A stretch of DNA of 64,000 nt. It comes from Polaribacter aestuariivivens. Lineage in GTDB: Bacteria; Bacteroidota; Bacteroidia; Flavobacteriales; Flavobacteriaceae. A program made the position numbers and the translations under genes. The DNA lies in NCBI RefSeq assembly GCF_005885675.1, contig NZ_VANR01000003.1, positions 186,001 through 250,000 of the forward strand, read 5' to 3'. How positions within the stretch are numbered: the first letter of the stretch is position 1; each line of letters opens with the position of its first letter. This document shows, piece by piece, positions 8,233 to 16,888 of the stretch. The notes beneath the pieces are model-generated. The model saw only the letters and a list, made by a program, of their open reading frames with translations. It did not search any database and was not told the DNA's origin.

Positions 8233-9135
8233 ATGAATACAACAGTTATTTCCGTTAAGAAAACATTTATGCAAACTATTTTTTCAGACTTTAAACAACT
8301 TACAAAAGTCGGTTTGTCCTTCAGTGTTGTATTTTCTTCTGTTGCTGGTTATTTATTAGCAGCAGAAACTGTAAATTATGTAACACTTTTTCTCTTAGCT
8401 TTGGGTGGTTTTTTTATGGTTGGTGCTTCTAACGCATTTAATCAAATTATAGAAAAAGACACAGATGCTATTATGAAAAGAACACAAAACAGACCCTTAC
8501 CAACAGGAAGAATGTCTGTAAATACAGCACTTTTTATAGCAATTACATTTACCATTTTAGGAATCGCAATTTTATACAGCATCAATCCAAAATCGGCACT
8601 ATTTGGTGCCATATCAATATTTTTATACACAAGTGTATATACACCCTTAAAAGCTGTAACACCTTTAGCAGTTTTTGTAGGTGCCATTCCAGGAGCAATT
8701 CCTTTTATGTTAGGTTGGGTTGCAGCTACAAATAATTTTGGTATCGAAGCTGGATTTTTATTTATGATTCAGTTTTTTTGGCAATTTCCTCACTTTTGGG
8801 CTATTGGTTGGTTACAATACGAAGAATATAAAAAAGCAGGATTTTACATGCTGCCAATGAATAAAAAAGATAAAGGCGCCATAAAACAAATTATCTTTTA
8901 TACAATAATCATGATTTTAGTTTCGGTAGCTCCTGTTTTAAGGGTTTCAGGATCATTTTATATTTACCCAATAACAGCAGTAATAGTTGCCTTATTTGGT
9001 GTCATGATGCTTTATTACGGAATAAAACTTTATAAAAGTGAACAAAATATCGATGCCAGAAAACTAATGTTGTCTAGTGTTTTATACATAACAGTAGTAC
9101 AAATCATATATGTAGTAGATAAGTTTTTGCATTAA
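8233..9135 (+). CDS. cyoE: Protoheme IX farnesyltransferase (heme O synthase)
   Basis: A 300-residue polytopic UbiA-family prenyltransferase that adds a farnesyl chain to heme b, giving heme O for the oxidase. The first Asp-rich motif is visible as NAFNQIIEKDTDAIMKRT followed by QNRPLPTG. The second loop is in FGAISIFLYTSVYTPLKA, and about eight to nine helices are present. The frame extends to a TTG at 8212, but that codon lies in a promoter box, so ATG 8233 (MNTTVISVKK) is chosen. It is first in a rightward oxidase cluster (subunits III, III, IV). The next enzyme of heme A synthesis, CtaA, is encoded 37 kb away. Confidence 0.92.
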   Translation: MNTTVISVKKTFMQTIFSDFKQLTKVGLSFSVVFSSVAGYLLAAETVNYVTLFLLALGGFFMVGASNAFNQIIEKDTDAIMKRTQNRPLPTGRMSVNTALFIAITFTILGIAILYSINPKSALFGAISIFLYTSVYTPLKAVTPLAVFVGAIPGAIPFMLGWVAATNNFGIEAGFLFMIQFFWQFPHFWAIGWLQYEEYKKAGFYMLPMNKKDKGAIKQIIFYTIIMILVSVAPVLRVSGSFYIYPITAVIVALFGVMMLYYGIKLYKSEQNIDARKLMLSSVLYITVVQIIYVVDKFLH

Positions 9136-9189
9136 AAACATTAATGCTAAGTTTTATTCATTTTACAATTAAAAGTTAAACAAAAAATA

Positions 9190-9777
9190 ATGATTAAAGA
9201 ACAAACTTTAGAGCAAGAATTAAATGTAGCCAAAAAAAAATCAGCAAAACCTATGTTATGGGTTTCTATGATTAGTATGGTAATGTTTTTTGCAGGCTTA
9301 ACAAGTGCTTACGTAATTAGTATGCAAAGAGATGATTGGGTGTCTTTCGATTTACCAAATGCATTTCATATAAGTACTTTTTTAATTGTGGCAAGTAGTA
9401 TTACTTTATTTTTATCACAAAAATTTTTAAAACAAGATAAAAGACAATTATCATTAATTTTAGTAGTTGCAACTTTAATTTTGGGTATTGGTTTTATTTG
9501 GCAACAATATGTTGGTTTTAATCAATTAAAAAGTATAGGTTTATTTTTTACTGGACCAGAAAGTACGGTTTCAACATCATTTATCATCGGTATTACATTT
9601 ATGCATGTTTTGCACTTGTTAGCAGGTATAATTGTACTATTTGTTGTAATTTATAATCATTTTAAATACAAATACACACCAAATAATATGCTAGGGTTTG
9701 AACTTGGCGCTATTTTCTGGCATTTTGTAGATATTTTGTGGATTTATCTATTTTTCTTTTTCTATTTTATCAAGTGA
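9190..9777 (+). CDS. Cytochrome c oxidase subunit III, short form
   Basis: A 195-residue membrane protein with five predicted helices. The heme-copper oxidase subunit III core is recognisable in FMHVLHLLAG and in the final helix pair, GAIFWHFVDILWIYLFFFFYF. Subunit III stabilises the catalytic subunit and its proton uptake. Flavobacterial oxidase clusters usually carry two different subunit III genes in tandem; this is the shorter. The catalytic subunits I and II are not in the window. Confidence 0.88.
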   Translation: MIKEQTLEQELNVAKKKSAKPMLWVSMISMVMFFAGLTSAYVISMQRDDWVSFDLPNAFHISTFLIVASSITLFLSQKFLKQDKRQLSLILVVATLILGIGFIWQQYVGFNQLKSIGLFFTGPESTVSTSFIIGITFMHVLHLLAGIIVLFVVIYNHFKYKYTPNNMLGFELGAIFWHFVDILWIYLFFFFYFIK

Positions 9778-9834
9778 TGAAAAATGATTAATTTTGCATA
9801 ACTATTTTTAATATTCAATTAATAGAAAACATTT

Positions 9835-10815
9835 ATGGAAGCAAATATTGCTGTACCAACTAACAAAAAAGACACCTGGAATGGAGGTAGCGTAAAACCA
9901 TTTGGAGCTAGCTATGGTAAAATGATGATGTGGTTTTTCATCGTTTCAGATGCATTAACATTTTCAGGCTTTTTAGCAGCTTATGGTTTAACTCGTTTCA
10001 AGTTTATAGATTCTTGGCCAATTGCAGACGAAGTTTTTACACACGTACCTTTTGTACATGGTGATTATCCAATGATTTACGTTGCAATTATGACGTTTAT
10101 CTTAATATTTTCATCTGTAACAATGGTATTAGCAGTTGACGCTGGTCACCAAATGAAAAAAAATAAAGTAGCTTGGTATATGTTTGCTACAATTATTGGA
10201 GGTATTATTTTCGTAGGTTCACAAGCTTGGGAATGGGGTACTTTTATTAAAGGTACTTACGGAGCTGTAAAAACTACAGATGGTAAAGTGTTACAATTTG
10301 TAAAAGATGGTAAACAAATTGCTTTAGCAGATTTTGTTACTGGAGAAAGAACAGATGTAAGAGAACAACATACAAGAAAAAATGGATTGTGGTTTCAAAG
10401 CGAAGGTACAATATCTACTTACTCAGTTGATCAAGTTGTTAATGCTTACAAAGCAAATCCAGCAATACAAGTAAGAACAGAGTTGATAGATTTAGACAAG
10501 AAACAAAAAACAATTCTTTCAAGAGAAGAGGGTGCAGCACAATTAGCAAAAACTAAAATGGTAATAGAAGGTGCAAACTTAAAAGTTAATGAGTATGGAA
10601 ATACTATTTTCGCTGATTTCTTCTTTTTTATCACAGGTTTTCACGGTTTTCACGTACTTTCCGGAATCATAATTAACATCATCATTTTCTTTAATGTTAT
10701 CTTAGGAACTTATGAAAGAAGAGGACATTACGAAATGGTAGAAAAAGTTGGTTTATATTGGCACTTTGTAGATTTAGTTTGGGTATTTGTATTTACCTTC
10801 TTCTACTTAGTATAA
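9835..10815 (+). CDS. Cytochrome c oxidase subunit III, long form
   Basis: A 326-residue protein with a subunit III fold. The N-terminal helices include MMMWFFIVSDALTFSGFLAAYGL, and the end is GFHGFHVLSG then GLYWHFVDLVWVFVFTFFYLV. Between the third and fourth helices lies a hydrophilic insertion of about 110 residues (roughly 145-255) that is absent from the shorter paralogue and probably faces the periplasm. An exact TAATTTTG box at 9789-9796 could give extra transcription. It is followed 20 bp later by subunit IV. Confidence 0.9.
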   Translation: MEANIAVPTNKKDTWNGGSVKPFGASYGKMMMWFFIVSDALTFSGFLAAYGLTRFKFIDSWPIADEVFTHVPFVHGDYPMIYVAIMTFILIFSSVTMVLAVDAGHQMKKNKVAWYMFATIIGGIIFVGSQAWEWGTFIKGTYGAVKTTDGKVLQFVKDGKQIALADFVTGERTDVREQHTRKNGLWFQSEGTISTYSVDQVVNAYKANPAIQVRTELIDLDKKQKTILSREEGAAQLAKTKMVIEGANLKVNEYGNTIFADFFFFITGFHGFHVLSGIIINIIIFFNVILGTYERRGHYEMVEKVGLYWHFVDLVWVFVFTFFYLV

Positions 10816-10834
10816 TTAAAAATAATAGATAGAA

Positions 10835-11176
10835 ATGGCAGCACACGCACACGAATCAAATACAAAAAGAATATGGATAGTTTTTGGTATTCTTTCTGTT
10901 ATTACTTTAGTAGAAGTTTACTTAGGTATCATTAAACCAGAAGCATTACACTTACATGGTCCAGGAACAAGTTGGTTAAATTGGATTTTTATAATTTTAA
11001 CTTTAGCAAAAGCTTACGGAATTGCATGGGTTTTCATGCATTTAGAGGGAGAAAAAAAATGGTTTAGACGCTCCATTGTTTGGACGGCAGTTTTTTTAAT
11101 TATTTACTTAGTAACCTTACTTTTAATAGAAGGTGATTATTTATACGACACATTAGCACCACTTGTAAAATGGTAA
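10835..11176 (+). CDS. Cytochrome c oxidase subunit IV (prokaryotic)
   Basis: A 113-residue protein with three helices (about residues 13-30, 45-65 and 76-96) and a His-rich start (MAAHAHES). It matches the prokaryotic cytochrome oxidase subunit IV (CyoD/COX4_pro) family, a small assembly or stability subunit. It is last in the cyoE-III-III-IV transcript and is followed by a strong terminator. Confidence 0.88.
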   Translation: MAAHAHESNTKRIWIVFGILSVITLVEVYLGIIKPEALHLHGPGTSWLNWIFIILTLAKAYGIAWVFMHLEGEKKWFRRSIVWTAVFLIIYLVTLLLIEGDYLYDTLAPLVKW

Positions 11177-11182
11177 TAAATT

Positions 11183-11216
11183 AAAAAAAAAGGTGGTTTT
11201 AACCACCTTTTTTTTT
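11183..11216 (+). terminator. Rho-independent terminator
   Basis: AGGTGGTT/AACCACCT stem flanked by a long A-run and a long T-run, directly after oxidase subunit IV. The A-run would also allow some function in the reverse direction. Confidence 0.9.
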
Positions 11217-11256
11217 GCACAAAACAATGTAATATATACCCGTAAATCTTTAAAAC

Positions 11257-11910
11257 ATGAAATACATTACAAAAAAAAGAGTAGTACTATTTTTGTTATT
11301 TATATTTCCATTGTTTTTTTACCTCATATTATCTTCAGGTATAAACAACTTTGCAAAATTACCAATTATAACAAAAAATATTTCTGACGTTTCTTTAATA
11401 GATGAATCAAATTCTGCAAAATTTGCAGGAAATATTTCCATTGTTTGTTTTTTAGGAGAAGATATTGAAACCATAAAAGGTGCAATATTTAATTTAAATC
11501 AAAAAATTTATAAACCATTTTATGGGTTTAAAAATTTTCAGATAATTGCAATTTATCCAGAAGATAAAAAAGAAGAAGTAAAAGTTCTTAAAAGTGAAAT
11601 AGGTGCTTTTACAGATATGGTAAAATGGAAATTTGTTTCAAGTTCAAAACCAGCAATAAATGCATTGTATGAGAGTTTTAAAACAACTGAAAACCTAAAT
11701 AATTTACAAACCTCAAAAGCGTTTATTATCGATAAAGAAGTAAACCTAAGAGGACGAACAGATGATGAAGATTTTAAGGATGGTAAGCTTTTTGGTTACG
11801 ATATGAGTTCTGTTGCTATTTTAAATAATAAAATGAAAGACGACGTAAAAGTACTCTTAGCAGAATATAGGTTGGCTTTAAAAAAGAATGATGCAGACAG
11901 AGAGATTTAA
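11257..11910 (+). CDS. Membrane-anchored SCO/thioredoxin-fold-like protein lacking cysteines in the active loop
   Basis: A 217-residue protein with one N-terminal membrane anchor (about residues 9-27). Its order of segments recalls a thioredoxin-like domain: FAGNISIVCFLGED, then FQIIAIYPEDKKEEV, then KAFIIDKEVNLRGRTDDED. No CxxxC or CxxC is present; the only Cys (in IVCFLG) is in a strand. It sits 19 bp before the true SCO gene. The family call is by context and general pattern. A plausible role is a chaperone-like partner in oxidase copper-site assembly without redox chemistry. Confidence 0.55.
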   Translation: MKYITKKRVVLFLLFIFPLFFYLILSSGINNFAKLPIITKNISDVSLIDESNSAKFAGNISIVCFLGEDIETIKGAIFNLNQKIYKPFYGFKNFQIIAIYPEDKKEEVKVLKSEIGAFTDMVKWKFVSSSKPAINALYESFKTTENLNNLQTSKAFIIDKEVNLRGRTDDEDFKDGKLFGYDMSSVAILNNKMKDDVKVLLAEYRLALKKNDADREI

Positions 11911-11929
11911 ACTTATTACTTAGTAAAAA

Positions 11930-12577
11930 ATGAACAAAAAATATTCATACATAGGTATCTCATTTATCATTTTACTTTTTGGTATTTACACAGTACCAAA
12001 AGTGGTAGATCGTTTTAGTAATTCAACAGACTTGGTAAAGTTTAATAAAGTTCCAGATTTTGAATTTACAAATCAAGAAGGAAAAACAATTACAAATGAT
12101 TTTTACGAAGGTAAGGTATACGTTGTAGAGTTTTTCTTTTCTACCTGTCCAACAATTTGCCCTATTATGAATCAAAAAATGCTCACCATTCAAGATGAGT
12201 TTTTTGGAAACCCAAATTTTGGAATCGCTTCTATTTCTATTACACCAGCAATTGACACACCAGAAACTTTAAAAGAATATGCAAAAAACAATGGTATAAC
12301 TTTAAAAAATTGGAACTTACTTACAGGAAAAAGTGAAAATATTGTATATGCACTTTCCAACAAAGGCTTTAAGTTGTATGCAGGAAAAGGTGATGAAGAA
12401 CATGGTGGTTTTGAACACTCTGGTTTATTTGCCTTGGTAGATAAAGATGGATTTATCCGCTCAAGAAAAGACGAACATGGAAACCCAATTATGTATTATA
12501 GAGCTATTGAAGAGCAAGGTTTTCCAGATCAAATAAAAGAATTAAAAGAAGATATTAAAATATTGCTAAATGAATAA
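11930..12577 (+). CDS. SCO1/SenC family copper chaperone
   Basis: A 215-residue protein with an N-terminal anchor (about residues 7-25) and a periplasmic thioredoxin fold. The copper-binding motif CPTIC is at C73 and C77, and the distal His is in GGFEHSGLFALVDKDG (H163), the complete SCO ligand set. SCO proteins deliver copper to, or reduce, the CuA site of cytochrome oxidase subunit II. Its stop overlaps the next start by 8 bp, indicating tight co-translation with the DUF420 gene. Confidence 0.92.
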   Translation: MNKKYSYIGISFIILLFGIYTVPKVVDRFSNSTDLVKFNKVPDFEFTNQEGKTITNDFYEGKVYVVEFFFSTCPTICPIMNQKMLTIQDEFFGNPNFGIASISITPAIDTPETLKEYAKNNGITLKNWNLLTGKSENIVYALSNKGFKLYAGKGDEEHGGFEHSGLFALVDKDGFIRSRKDEHGNPIMYYRAIEEQGFPDQIKELKEDIKILLNE

Positions 12578-13112
12578 TTTACAGGCAAAAGAGGCAAAAT
12601 ATAAAAAGATAATAACTGCATTATCAATAATAATTCCATTAGCAGTTGCAGCTTTATTTGGAATTAACCTTAGAGAGTTAGGTTTTAATGTTGAGCCATT
12701 AACATTTTTACCTCCAATTTACGCAACTATAAACGGGCTTACAGCTATTTTGTTAATAGCAGCAGTTGTTGCTATAAAAAAAGGGAATAAAAAACTGCAC
12801 GAACAACTAAATACAACAGCAATTGCCTTTTCATTACTTTTTTTAGTATTGTACATTGCTTATCATATGACTTCAGATTCAACCAAATTTGGTGGTGAAG
12901 GTTTTGTAAAATATGTATATTATTTTATTTTAATTACCCATATTGTGCTGTCTATAGCTGTAATTCCTTTTGTTTTAATTACCTACATGAGAGCGAAATT
13001 AGGCAAGTTTCCAGAACATAAAAAAATTGCAAAACGTACATTTCCACTTTGGTTATACGTAGCAATTACAGGTGTAATAGTTTATTTAATGATAGCTCCT
13101 TATTATGTATAA
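12570..13112 (+). CDS. DUF420 membrane protein (oxidase-associated)
   Basis: A 180-residue protein with about five helices. Conserved histidines of the DUF420 family are visible in KLHEQLN, IAYHMTSDS and LITHIVLS. The family is often found in cytochrome-oxidase assembly clusters and has no proven biochemical role. It overlaps both neighbours by 8 bp (SCO upstream, the 73-residue CxxC protein downstream), so the three proteins are probably made together. Confidence 0.85.
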   Translation: MNNLQAKEAKYKKIITALSIIIPLAVAALFGINLRELGFNVEPLTFLPPIYATINGLTAILLIAAVVAIKKGNKKLHEQLNTTAIAFSLLFLVLYIAYHMTSDSTKFGGEGFVKYVYYFILITHIVLSIAVIPFVLITYMRAKLGKFPEHKKIAKRTFPLWLYVAITGVIVYLMIAPYYV

Positions 13113-13326
13113 AAAACAATTTCTTTTAGCAATTTTTTTATTCTTTTTAGCACTAGAAACAACATCTGCACAATGTGCGATGTGTAAAGCTGTTGTAGAA
13201 AATGGAGATGTTTCTATGGCACAAGGCGTAAATAACGGAATAAGTTACTTAATGGTATTTCCATACCTTTTAATAGGCGCTTTATTTTTTACGATATACA
13301 GATATAATAAGAAAATCAAAAATTAA
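13105..13326 (+). CDS. 73-residue CxxC membrane protein of the oxidase cluster
   Basis: A tiny protein with a signal peptide (hydrophobic to about residue 20), a CAMC motif immediately after the predicted cleavage site (C24 and C27), a short loop, and one C-terminal helix (about 46-66) ending in a basic tail. The layout places a thiol pair in the periplasm, tethered to the membrane. It overlaps the DUF420 gene by 8 bp and closes the SCO operon, so a role in copper or thiol handling for oxidase assembly is a reasonable inference. I have no family name for it. Confidence 0.75.
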   Translation: MYKKQFLLAIFLFFLALETTSAQCAMCKAVVENGDVSMAQGVNNGISYLMVFPYLLIGALFFTIYRYNKKIKN

Positions 13327-13332
13327 CATTTC

Positions 13333-13379
13333 AATAAGACGATAATTTTGTAACAAATTCTACATTTAGTCGTCTTATT
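13333..13379. repeat. Inverted repeat in the SCO operon-tolC gap
   Basis: Perfect 10-bp arms AATAAGACGA (13333-13342) and TCGTCTTATT (13370-13379) around a 27-nt loop that holds a smaller inverted repeat (aattttg, caaatt). No T-run follows, so it is not a standard terminator. It lies in the 213-bp gap before tolC. Confidence 0.7.
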
Positions 13380-13539
13380 AACACTAAGAAAAACATAAGT
13401 ATTCATTTTTTAATTTGAATACATTCAGTTTTGTAAATACATTTAATTTTTAAGTTTTATAAATTAATGATTTACAGATTTTTAGATTTTTTTGTATCAT
13501 CAGTAAAAATCAATCAACATAATATTAAAATTAAACATT

Positions 13540-14865
13540 TTGAAAACCAACCTTATTTTAATTGTAGCATTAATTACTTCAATTGCTACTTTTTCACAAA
13601 AACAATGGACTTTAAAAGAAGCTGTAAATCAAGCATTGGATAAAAACATTTCTATTCAGCAGAACAGATTAAGTTTAGAATTAGCAAAAAAAGATGTAGA
13701 TATTGCCAAAGGTAATTTTTTACCAAATTTAAATGGAAGTTCTTCTGGAAGGTTCGGATTTGGATCTTTTATTGATGATGTAAGTAATACAAGAATTTCT
13801 ACAGATAACTTTAATGCATCATTCAATCTAAGTTCAAACATAAATATCTTTAATGGATTTAGAAATACAAATACCTATAAACAAGCGCAGTTAGGTTTAG
13901 AAAGTAGTATGTTAGATTTAAAGAAAATTGAAAATGATGTTTCTTTATTTGTTGTGAATGGTTATTTAAATGTATTGTTTGCTAAAGAAAATCTTAATGC
14001 AGCAAAAGTTCAATATGAGATTAGTAAAACGCAAATAGAAGCTGCAAAGAAAAGATTTGAAGCTGGAGCTATTCCAAAAGGAGATTTATTAAACGCACAA
14101 TCTACTGCAGCAAATGATTTACAAAATGTAATTACTAGAGAAAATGCCTTAGATATTGCACTACTTAACTTAGCTCAATTACTACAAGAGCCAGTAGAAG
14201 GTTTTGATGTTGCTGCTATTGATGTTGGAACACCAACAGCATCGCTATTATATAAAAACTCTGACGTAGTTTATCAAACAGCATTAACTACTATGCCTGA
14301 AATTAAAAGAGCTCAATTAGCAATACAAAATTCAGAATATAACATAGAAATAGCTAAAAGTTTTTTCATGCCAACATTATCAGCTTTTGCAGGTATGGGA
14401 ACAGGTTATAGTCATAGGTTTAATGAGATTTTTTCTAACGATGATTTTGTTACTCAACTTAATGATAATTTAGGTTATAATATTGGAGCATCTTTAAATA
14501 TTCCAATTTTTAATCGTTTTCAAACAAAAAACAGAGTATCTCAGTCAGAAATAAATAAAAAAATATCTGAAACAAGACTATTAAATGAAAAACTAAATTT
14601 ACAACAAACAATAGAACAAGCATTTTTAGATGTTAAAACAGCTTTAAAAACATATGAAGCTGCTAAAATTTCTTTAGAATCACAGCAAGAAGCTTTCAAA
14701 AATGCTGAAGAACGTTATAACTATGGAGCAATGACATTATTTGATTTTGATTTGGTAAGAACGCGTTTGGTAAATGCTGAAGCTGCAATGATAAGATCTA
14801 AGTACGATTATGTTTTCAAAACAAAAGTGTTGCAATTTTATTCTGGTGATTTGATATTAGAATAA
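13540..14865 (+). CDS. TolC family outer-membrane channel
   Basis: A 441-residue protein starting at TTG, with a signal peptide ending near SIATFSQ. Two outer-membrane efflux (OEP) repeats follow, each made of long amphipathic helices with short barrel strands (WTLKEAVNQALDKN, then FNASFNLSSNINIFNG; second repeat around LGYNIGASLNIPIFNRF). TolC-type trimers form exit ducts for RND, ABC or MFS pumps. No adaptor or pump gene is adjacent; the next gene is tsaB after a terminator, so its pump partner is encoded elsewhere. Confidence 0.92.
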   Translation: MKTNLILIVALITSIATFSQKQWTLKEAVNQALDKNISIQQNRLSLELAKKDVDIAKGNFLPNLNGSSSGRFGFGSFIDDVSNTRISTDNFNASFNLSSNINIFNGFRNTNTYKQAQLGLESSMLDLKKIENDVSLFVVNGYLNVLFAKENLNAAKVQYEISKTQIEAAKKRFEAGAIPKGDLLNAQSTAANDLQNVITRENALDIALLNLAQLLQEPVEGFDVAAIDVGTPTASLLYKNSDVVYQTALTTMPEIKRAQLAIQNSEYNIEIAKSFFMPTLSAFAGMGTGYSHRFNEIFSNDDFVTQLNDNLGYNIGASLNIPIFNRFQTKNRVSQSEINKKISETRLLNEKLNLQQTIEQAFLDVKTALKTYEAAKISLESQQEAFKNAEERYNYGAMTLFDFDLVRTRLVNAEAAMIRSKYDYVFKTKVLQFYSGDLILE

Positions 14866-14884
14866 CAAGCAATTAAATAATATT

Positions 14885-14929
14885 AAAAAACCTCACAGAT
14901 TTTAAATACTGTGAGGTTTTTGTTTTTTT
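14885..14929 (+). terminator. Rho-independent terminator
   Basis: Perfect 8-bp stem CCTCACAG/CTGTGAGG (14891-14898, 14909-14916) preceded by A-run and followed by a T-rich tail, just after tolC. Confidence 0.9.
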
Positions 14930-14936
14930 GAAATAT

Positions 14937-14944
14937 TATATTTG
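14937..14944 (+). promoter_or_regulatory. -7 element of tsaB promoter
   Basis: TATATTTG, an exact TAnnTTTG box 14 nt before the TTG start of tsaB. It follows directly on the tolC terminator. No TTTG at ideal -33 spacing. Confidence 0.55.
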
Positions 14945-14958
14945 TAAAAAAATAAAGG

Positions 14959-15645
14959 TTGGCAATAATTTTAAATATAGAAACATCTACTAAAAACTGC
15001 TCTGTAAGCATTGCACAAAACGGAAAAATTTTAGCAATTAAAGAATTAAATAACGGAAATTATTCTCATGCTGAGGTTTTGCATCCATTTATAGAAGATG
15101 TTTTGCAAGAAGCAAACATATTAAAACCTAAAATTAACGCAATTGCCGTAAGTAAAGGACCAGGATCTTATACAGGATTAAGAATAGGTGTTTCTGCCGT
15201 AAAAGGACTTTGTTTTGCTTTAAACATACCATTAATTTCTATAGATACTTTAACCTCGTTATCTTATGCTGTTGATATTGAAGAAGGAGTTATAATACCT
15301 ATGCTAGATGCAAGAAGAATGGAAGTGTATGCAGCTGTTTTTAACAAAAACAACCAACAAATAAAAACAACAACAGCACAAATTATAAATGAGAACTCTT
15401 TTGCTGAATATTTAGAAAACAATAAAGTTTACTTTCTTGGAGATGGCGCTCACAAATGCAAAGAAATTATTACCCATAAAAATGCTTTTTTTATAGACGA
15501 TAAGTTTCCTTCATCTAAAGAAATGGCAAAATTATCATTTGAAAAGTATAAAAAAAACGACATCGAAGATGTCGCTTATTTTGAACCTTTTTATTTAAAA
15601 GATTTTATTGTAATTCCTGAAAAGAAGAAAAAACCAACTTTTTAG
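14959..15645 (+). CDS. tsaB: tRNA threonylcarbamoyladenosine complex subunit TsaB
   Basis: A 228-residue ASKHA-fold protein starting at TTG (reads MAIILNIETSTKN). The family signature GPGSYTGLRIGVS is at about residues 67-79, with TSLSYA and MLDARRMEVYAA downstream. TsaB is the non-catalytic partner of TsaD in making the universal t6A37 modification of ANN-decoding tRNAs. It converges on mscS with only 2 bp between the stop codons and no hairpin in that space. Confidence 0.93.
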   Translation: MAIILNIETSTKNCSVSIAQNGKILAIKELNNGNYSHAEVLHPFIEDVLQEANILKPKINAIAVSKGPGSYTGLRIGVSAVKGLCFALNIPLISIDTLTSLSYAVDIEEGVIIPMLDARRMEVYAAVFNKNNQQIKTTTAQIINENSFAEYLENNKVYFLGDGAHKCKEIITHKNAFFIDDKFPSSKEMAKLSFEKYKKNDIEDVAYFEPFYLKDFIVIPEKKKKPTF

Positions 15646-15647
15646 GT

Positions 15648-16454
15648 TTATGCTTGTTTGTTAATATGAACCGCATGTGGATAAGGAATTTCTATTCCAG
15701 CAGCATCAAATGCTTCTTTGGTTTGTTCTAAAATATCAAACTTAACTGCCCAATAATTTTCTTTTTTTACCCAAACACGAGTAAAAAAGTTAATAGAGCT
15801 ATCTCCTAATTCCGATAAATTTACTGCTGCTGCAGGATCTTTTAAAATTAGTGGATGTTTATTAATAACTTCAAAAATAATTTCTTTTGTTTTTTTAATA
15901 TCAGAATCATAACCAACACCAAAAGTAAAATCAACACGACGTGTAGCTTCCGTACTATAATTTACAATATTCCCGTTTGAAAGTGCACCATTAGGAATAA
16001 TAATTTCTTTATTATCTGGTGTATTTAATTTGGTTGTAAAAATTTCTATTTCTTTTACAGTTCCACTTTCACCTTGCGCTTCAATGAAATCACCAATTTT
16101 TATAGGTTTAAAAATCATTATTAAAACACCTCCAGCAAAATTTGCTAAAGAACCTTGTAGTGCTAAACCAATAGCTAAACCTGCAGCTGCTAAAATTGCT
16201 GCAAAAGAAGTAGTTTCTACTCCTAACTTTGCAATTACTGTAACAAATAGTAATATTTTAAGTGACCAACCTAATAGACTTATTAAAAATTTTTGAAGAG
16301 AAACATCTACCTCTCTTTTAACTAAAATCTTTTTAATTGTACTAACAATTATTTTTATTGCAATTAAACCTATAATTAAAATAGCCAAAGCCATTAAAAC
16401 TTTTGGTAAGTATTCAGCTATAGTTTCTTTAAATAATACTAAGTATTCTTCCAT
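15648..16454 (-). CDS. Small-conductance mechanosensitive channel, MscS family
   Basis: A 268-residue protein with three N-terminal helices (about residues 14-33, 60-80 and 85-110). The last is the Gly/Ala-rich pore helix (AAILAAAGLAIGLALQGSLANFAGGVLIMIFKPIKIGDFIE, about 85-125). A beta domain (GESGTVKEIEIFTTKLNTPDN) and an alpha/beta C-terminal domain follow. It opens under membrane tension to release solutes on osmotic downshock. It is preceded 15 bp upstream by the DUF1304 gene in the same direction, so these are probably co-transcribed. Confidence 0.92.
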   Translation of the reverse strand: MEEYLVLFKETIAEYLPKVLMALAILIIGLIAIKIIVSTIKKILVKREVDVSLQKFLISLLGWSLKILLFVTVIAKLGVETTSFAAILAAAGLAIGLALQGSLANFAGGVLIMIFKPIKIGDFIEAQGESGTVKEIEIFTTKLNTPDNKEIIIPNGALSNGNIVNYSTEATRRVDFTFGVGYDSDIKKTKEIIFEVINKHPLILKDPAAAVNLSELGDSSINFFTRVWVKKENYWAVKFDILEQTKEAFDAAGIEIPYPHAVHINKQA

Positions 16455-16469
16455 ATTTGTTATTTTATT

Positions 16470-16826
16470 TTAAAAAAACAAAGTTAACAATAATGCAATA
16501 ATTGCGGGTATAGATTGAATGTAAATAATTTTTATTAATCTAGTAGAATACGCGCCATACAAACCAGCAACAATCACACAAACTAAAAGATATTTAATAC
16601 CATTCGTATTGTCAATTAGTAGAAACCAAAGCAAACCAATTGCTAAGAAACCGTTGTATAAGCCTTGGTTTGCAGCCATTACTTTTGTTTCTTGTGCAAA
16701 CTCTTTATTTTTTAAACCAAATGATTTTACTCCTTTTTCTGATGTCCATAAATACATCTCTAAAAATAAAATGTAAAGGTGTATTATTGATACAAAAAGG
16801 ATGGCAACTATTTTTATGTTTTCCAT
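16470..16826 (-). CDS. DUF1304 membrane protein
   Basis: A 118-residue protein with four helices. The DUF1304 pattern is recognisable: an N-terminal helix followed by EMYLWTS, then a KVMAANQGLYNGFLAIGL segment and a C-terminal GLYGAYSTR. The function of the family is unknown. It lies 15 bp upstream of mscS. The hairpin at 16835-16871 separates it from the dodecin gene. Confidence 0.8.
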   Translation of the reverse strand: MENIKIVAILFVSIIHLYILFLEMYLWTSEKGVKSFGLKNKEFAQETKVMAANQGLYNGFLAIGLLWFLLIDNTNGIKYLLVCVIVAGLYGAYSTRLIKIIYIQSIPAIIALLLTLFF

Positions 16827-16834
16827 ATTAAATT

Positions 16835-16871
16835 AAAAAGTGATTTAAATAATATTAAATCACTTTTTTTT
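16835..16871 (-). terminator. Terminator between dodecin and DUF1304 genes
   Basis: Stem AGTGATTTAA/TTAAATCACT (16839-16848, 16855-16864) with an A-run on the left and T-run on the right. In the leftward direction it ends the dodecin transcript; its symmetry would also allow termination rightward. Confidence 0.75.
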
Positions 16872-16888
16872 AGATTTTCTTAAAAGCA

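Noticed and set aside
11193..11387. 64-codon frame after oxidase subunit IV
   Set aside because: It begins in the terminator and overlaps the real gene at 11257 in another frame.
11257..11910. Functional SCO copper chaperone
   Set aside because: The CxxxC motif is absent, so a copper-binding role is not supported; described as SCO-like only.
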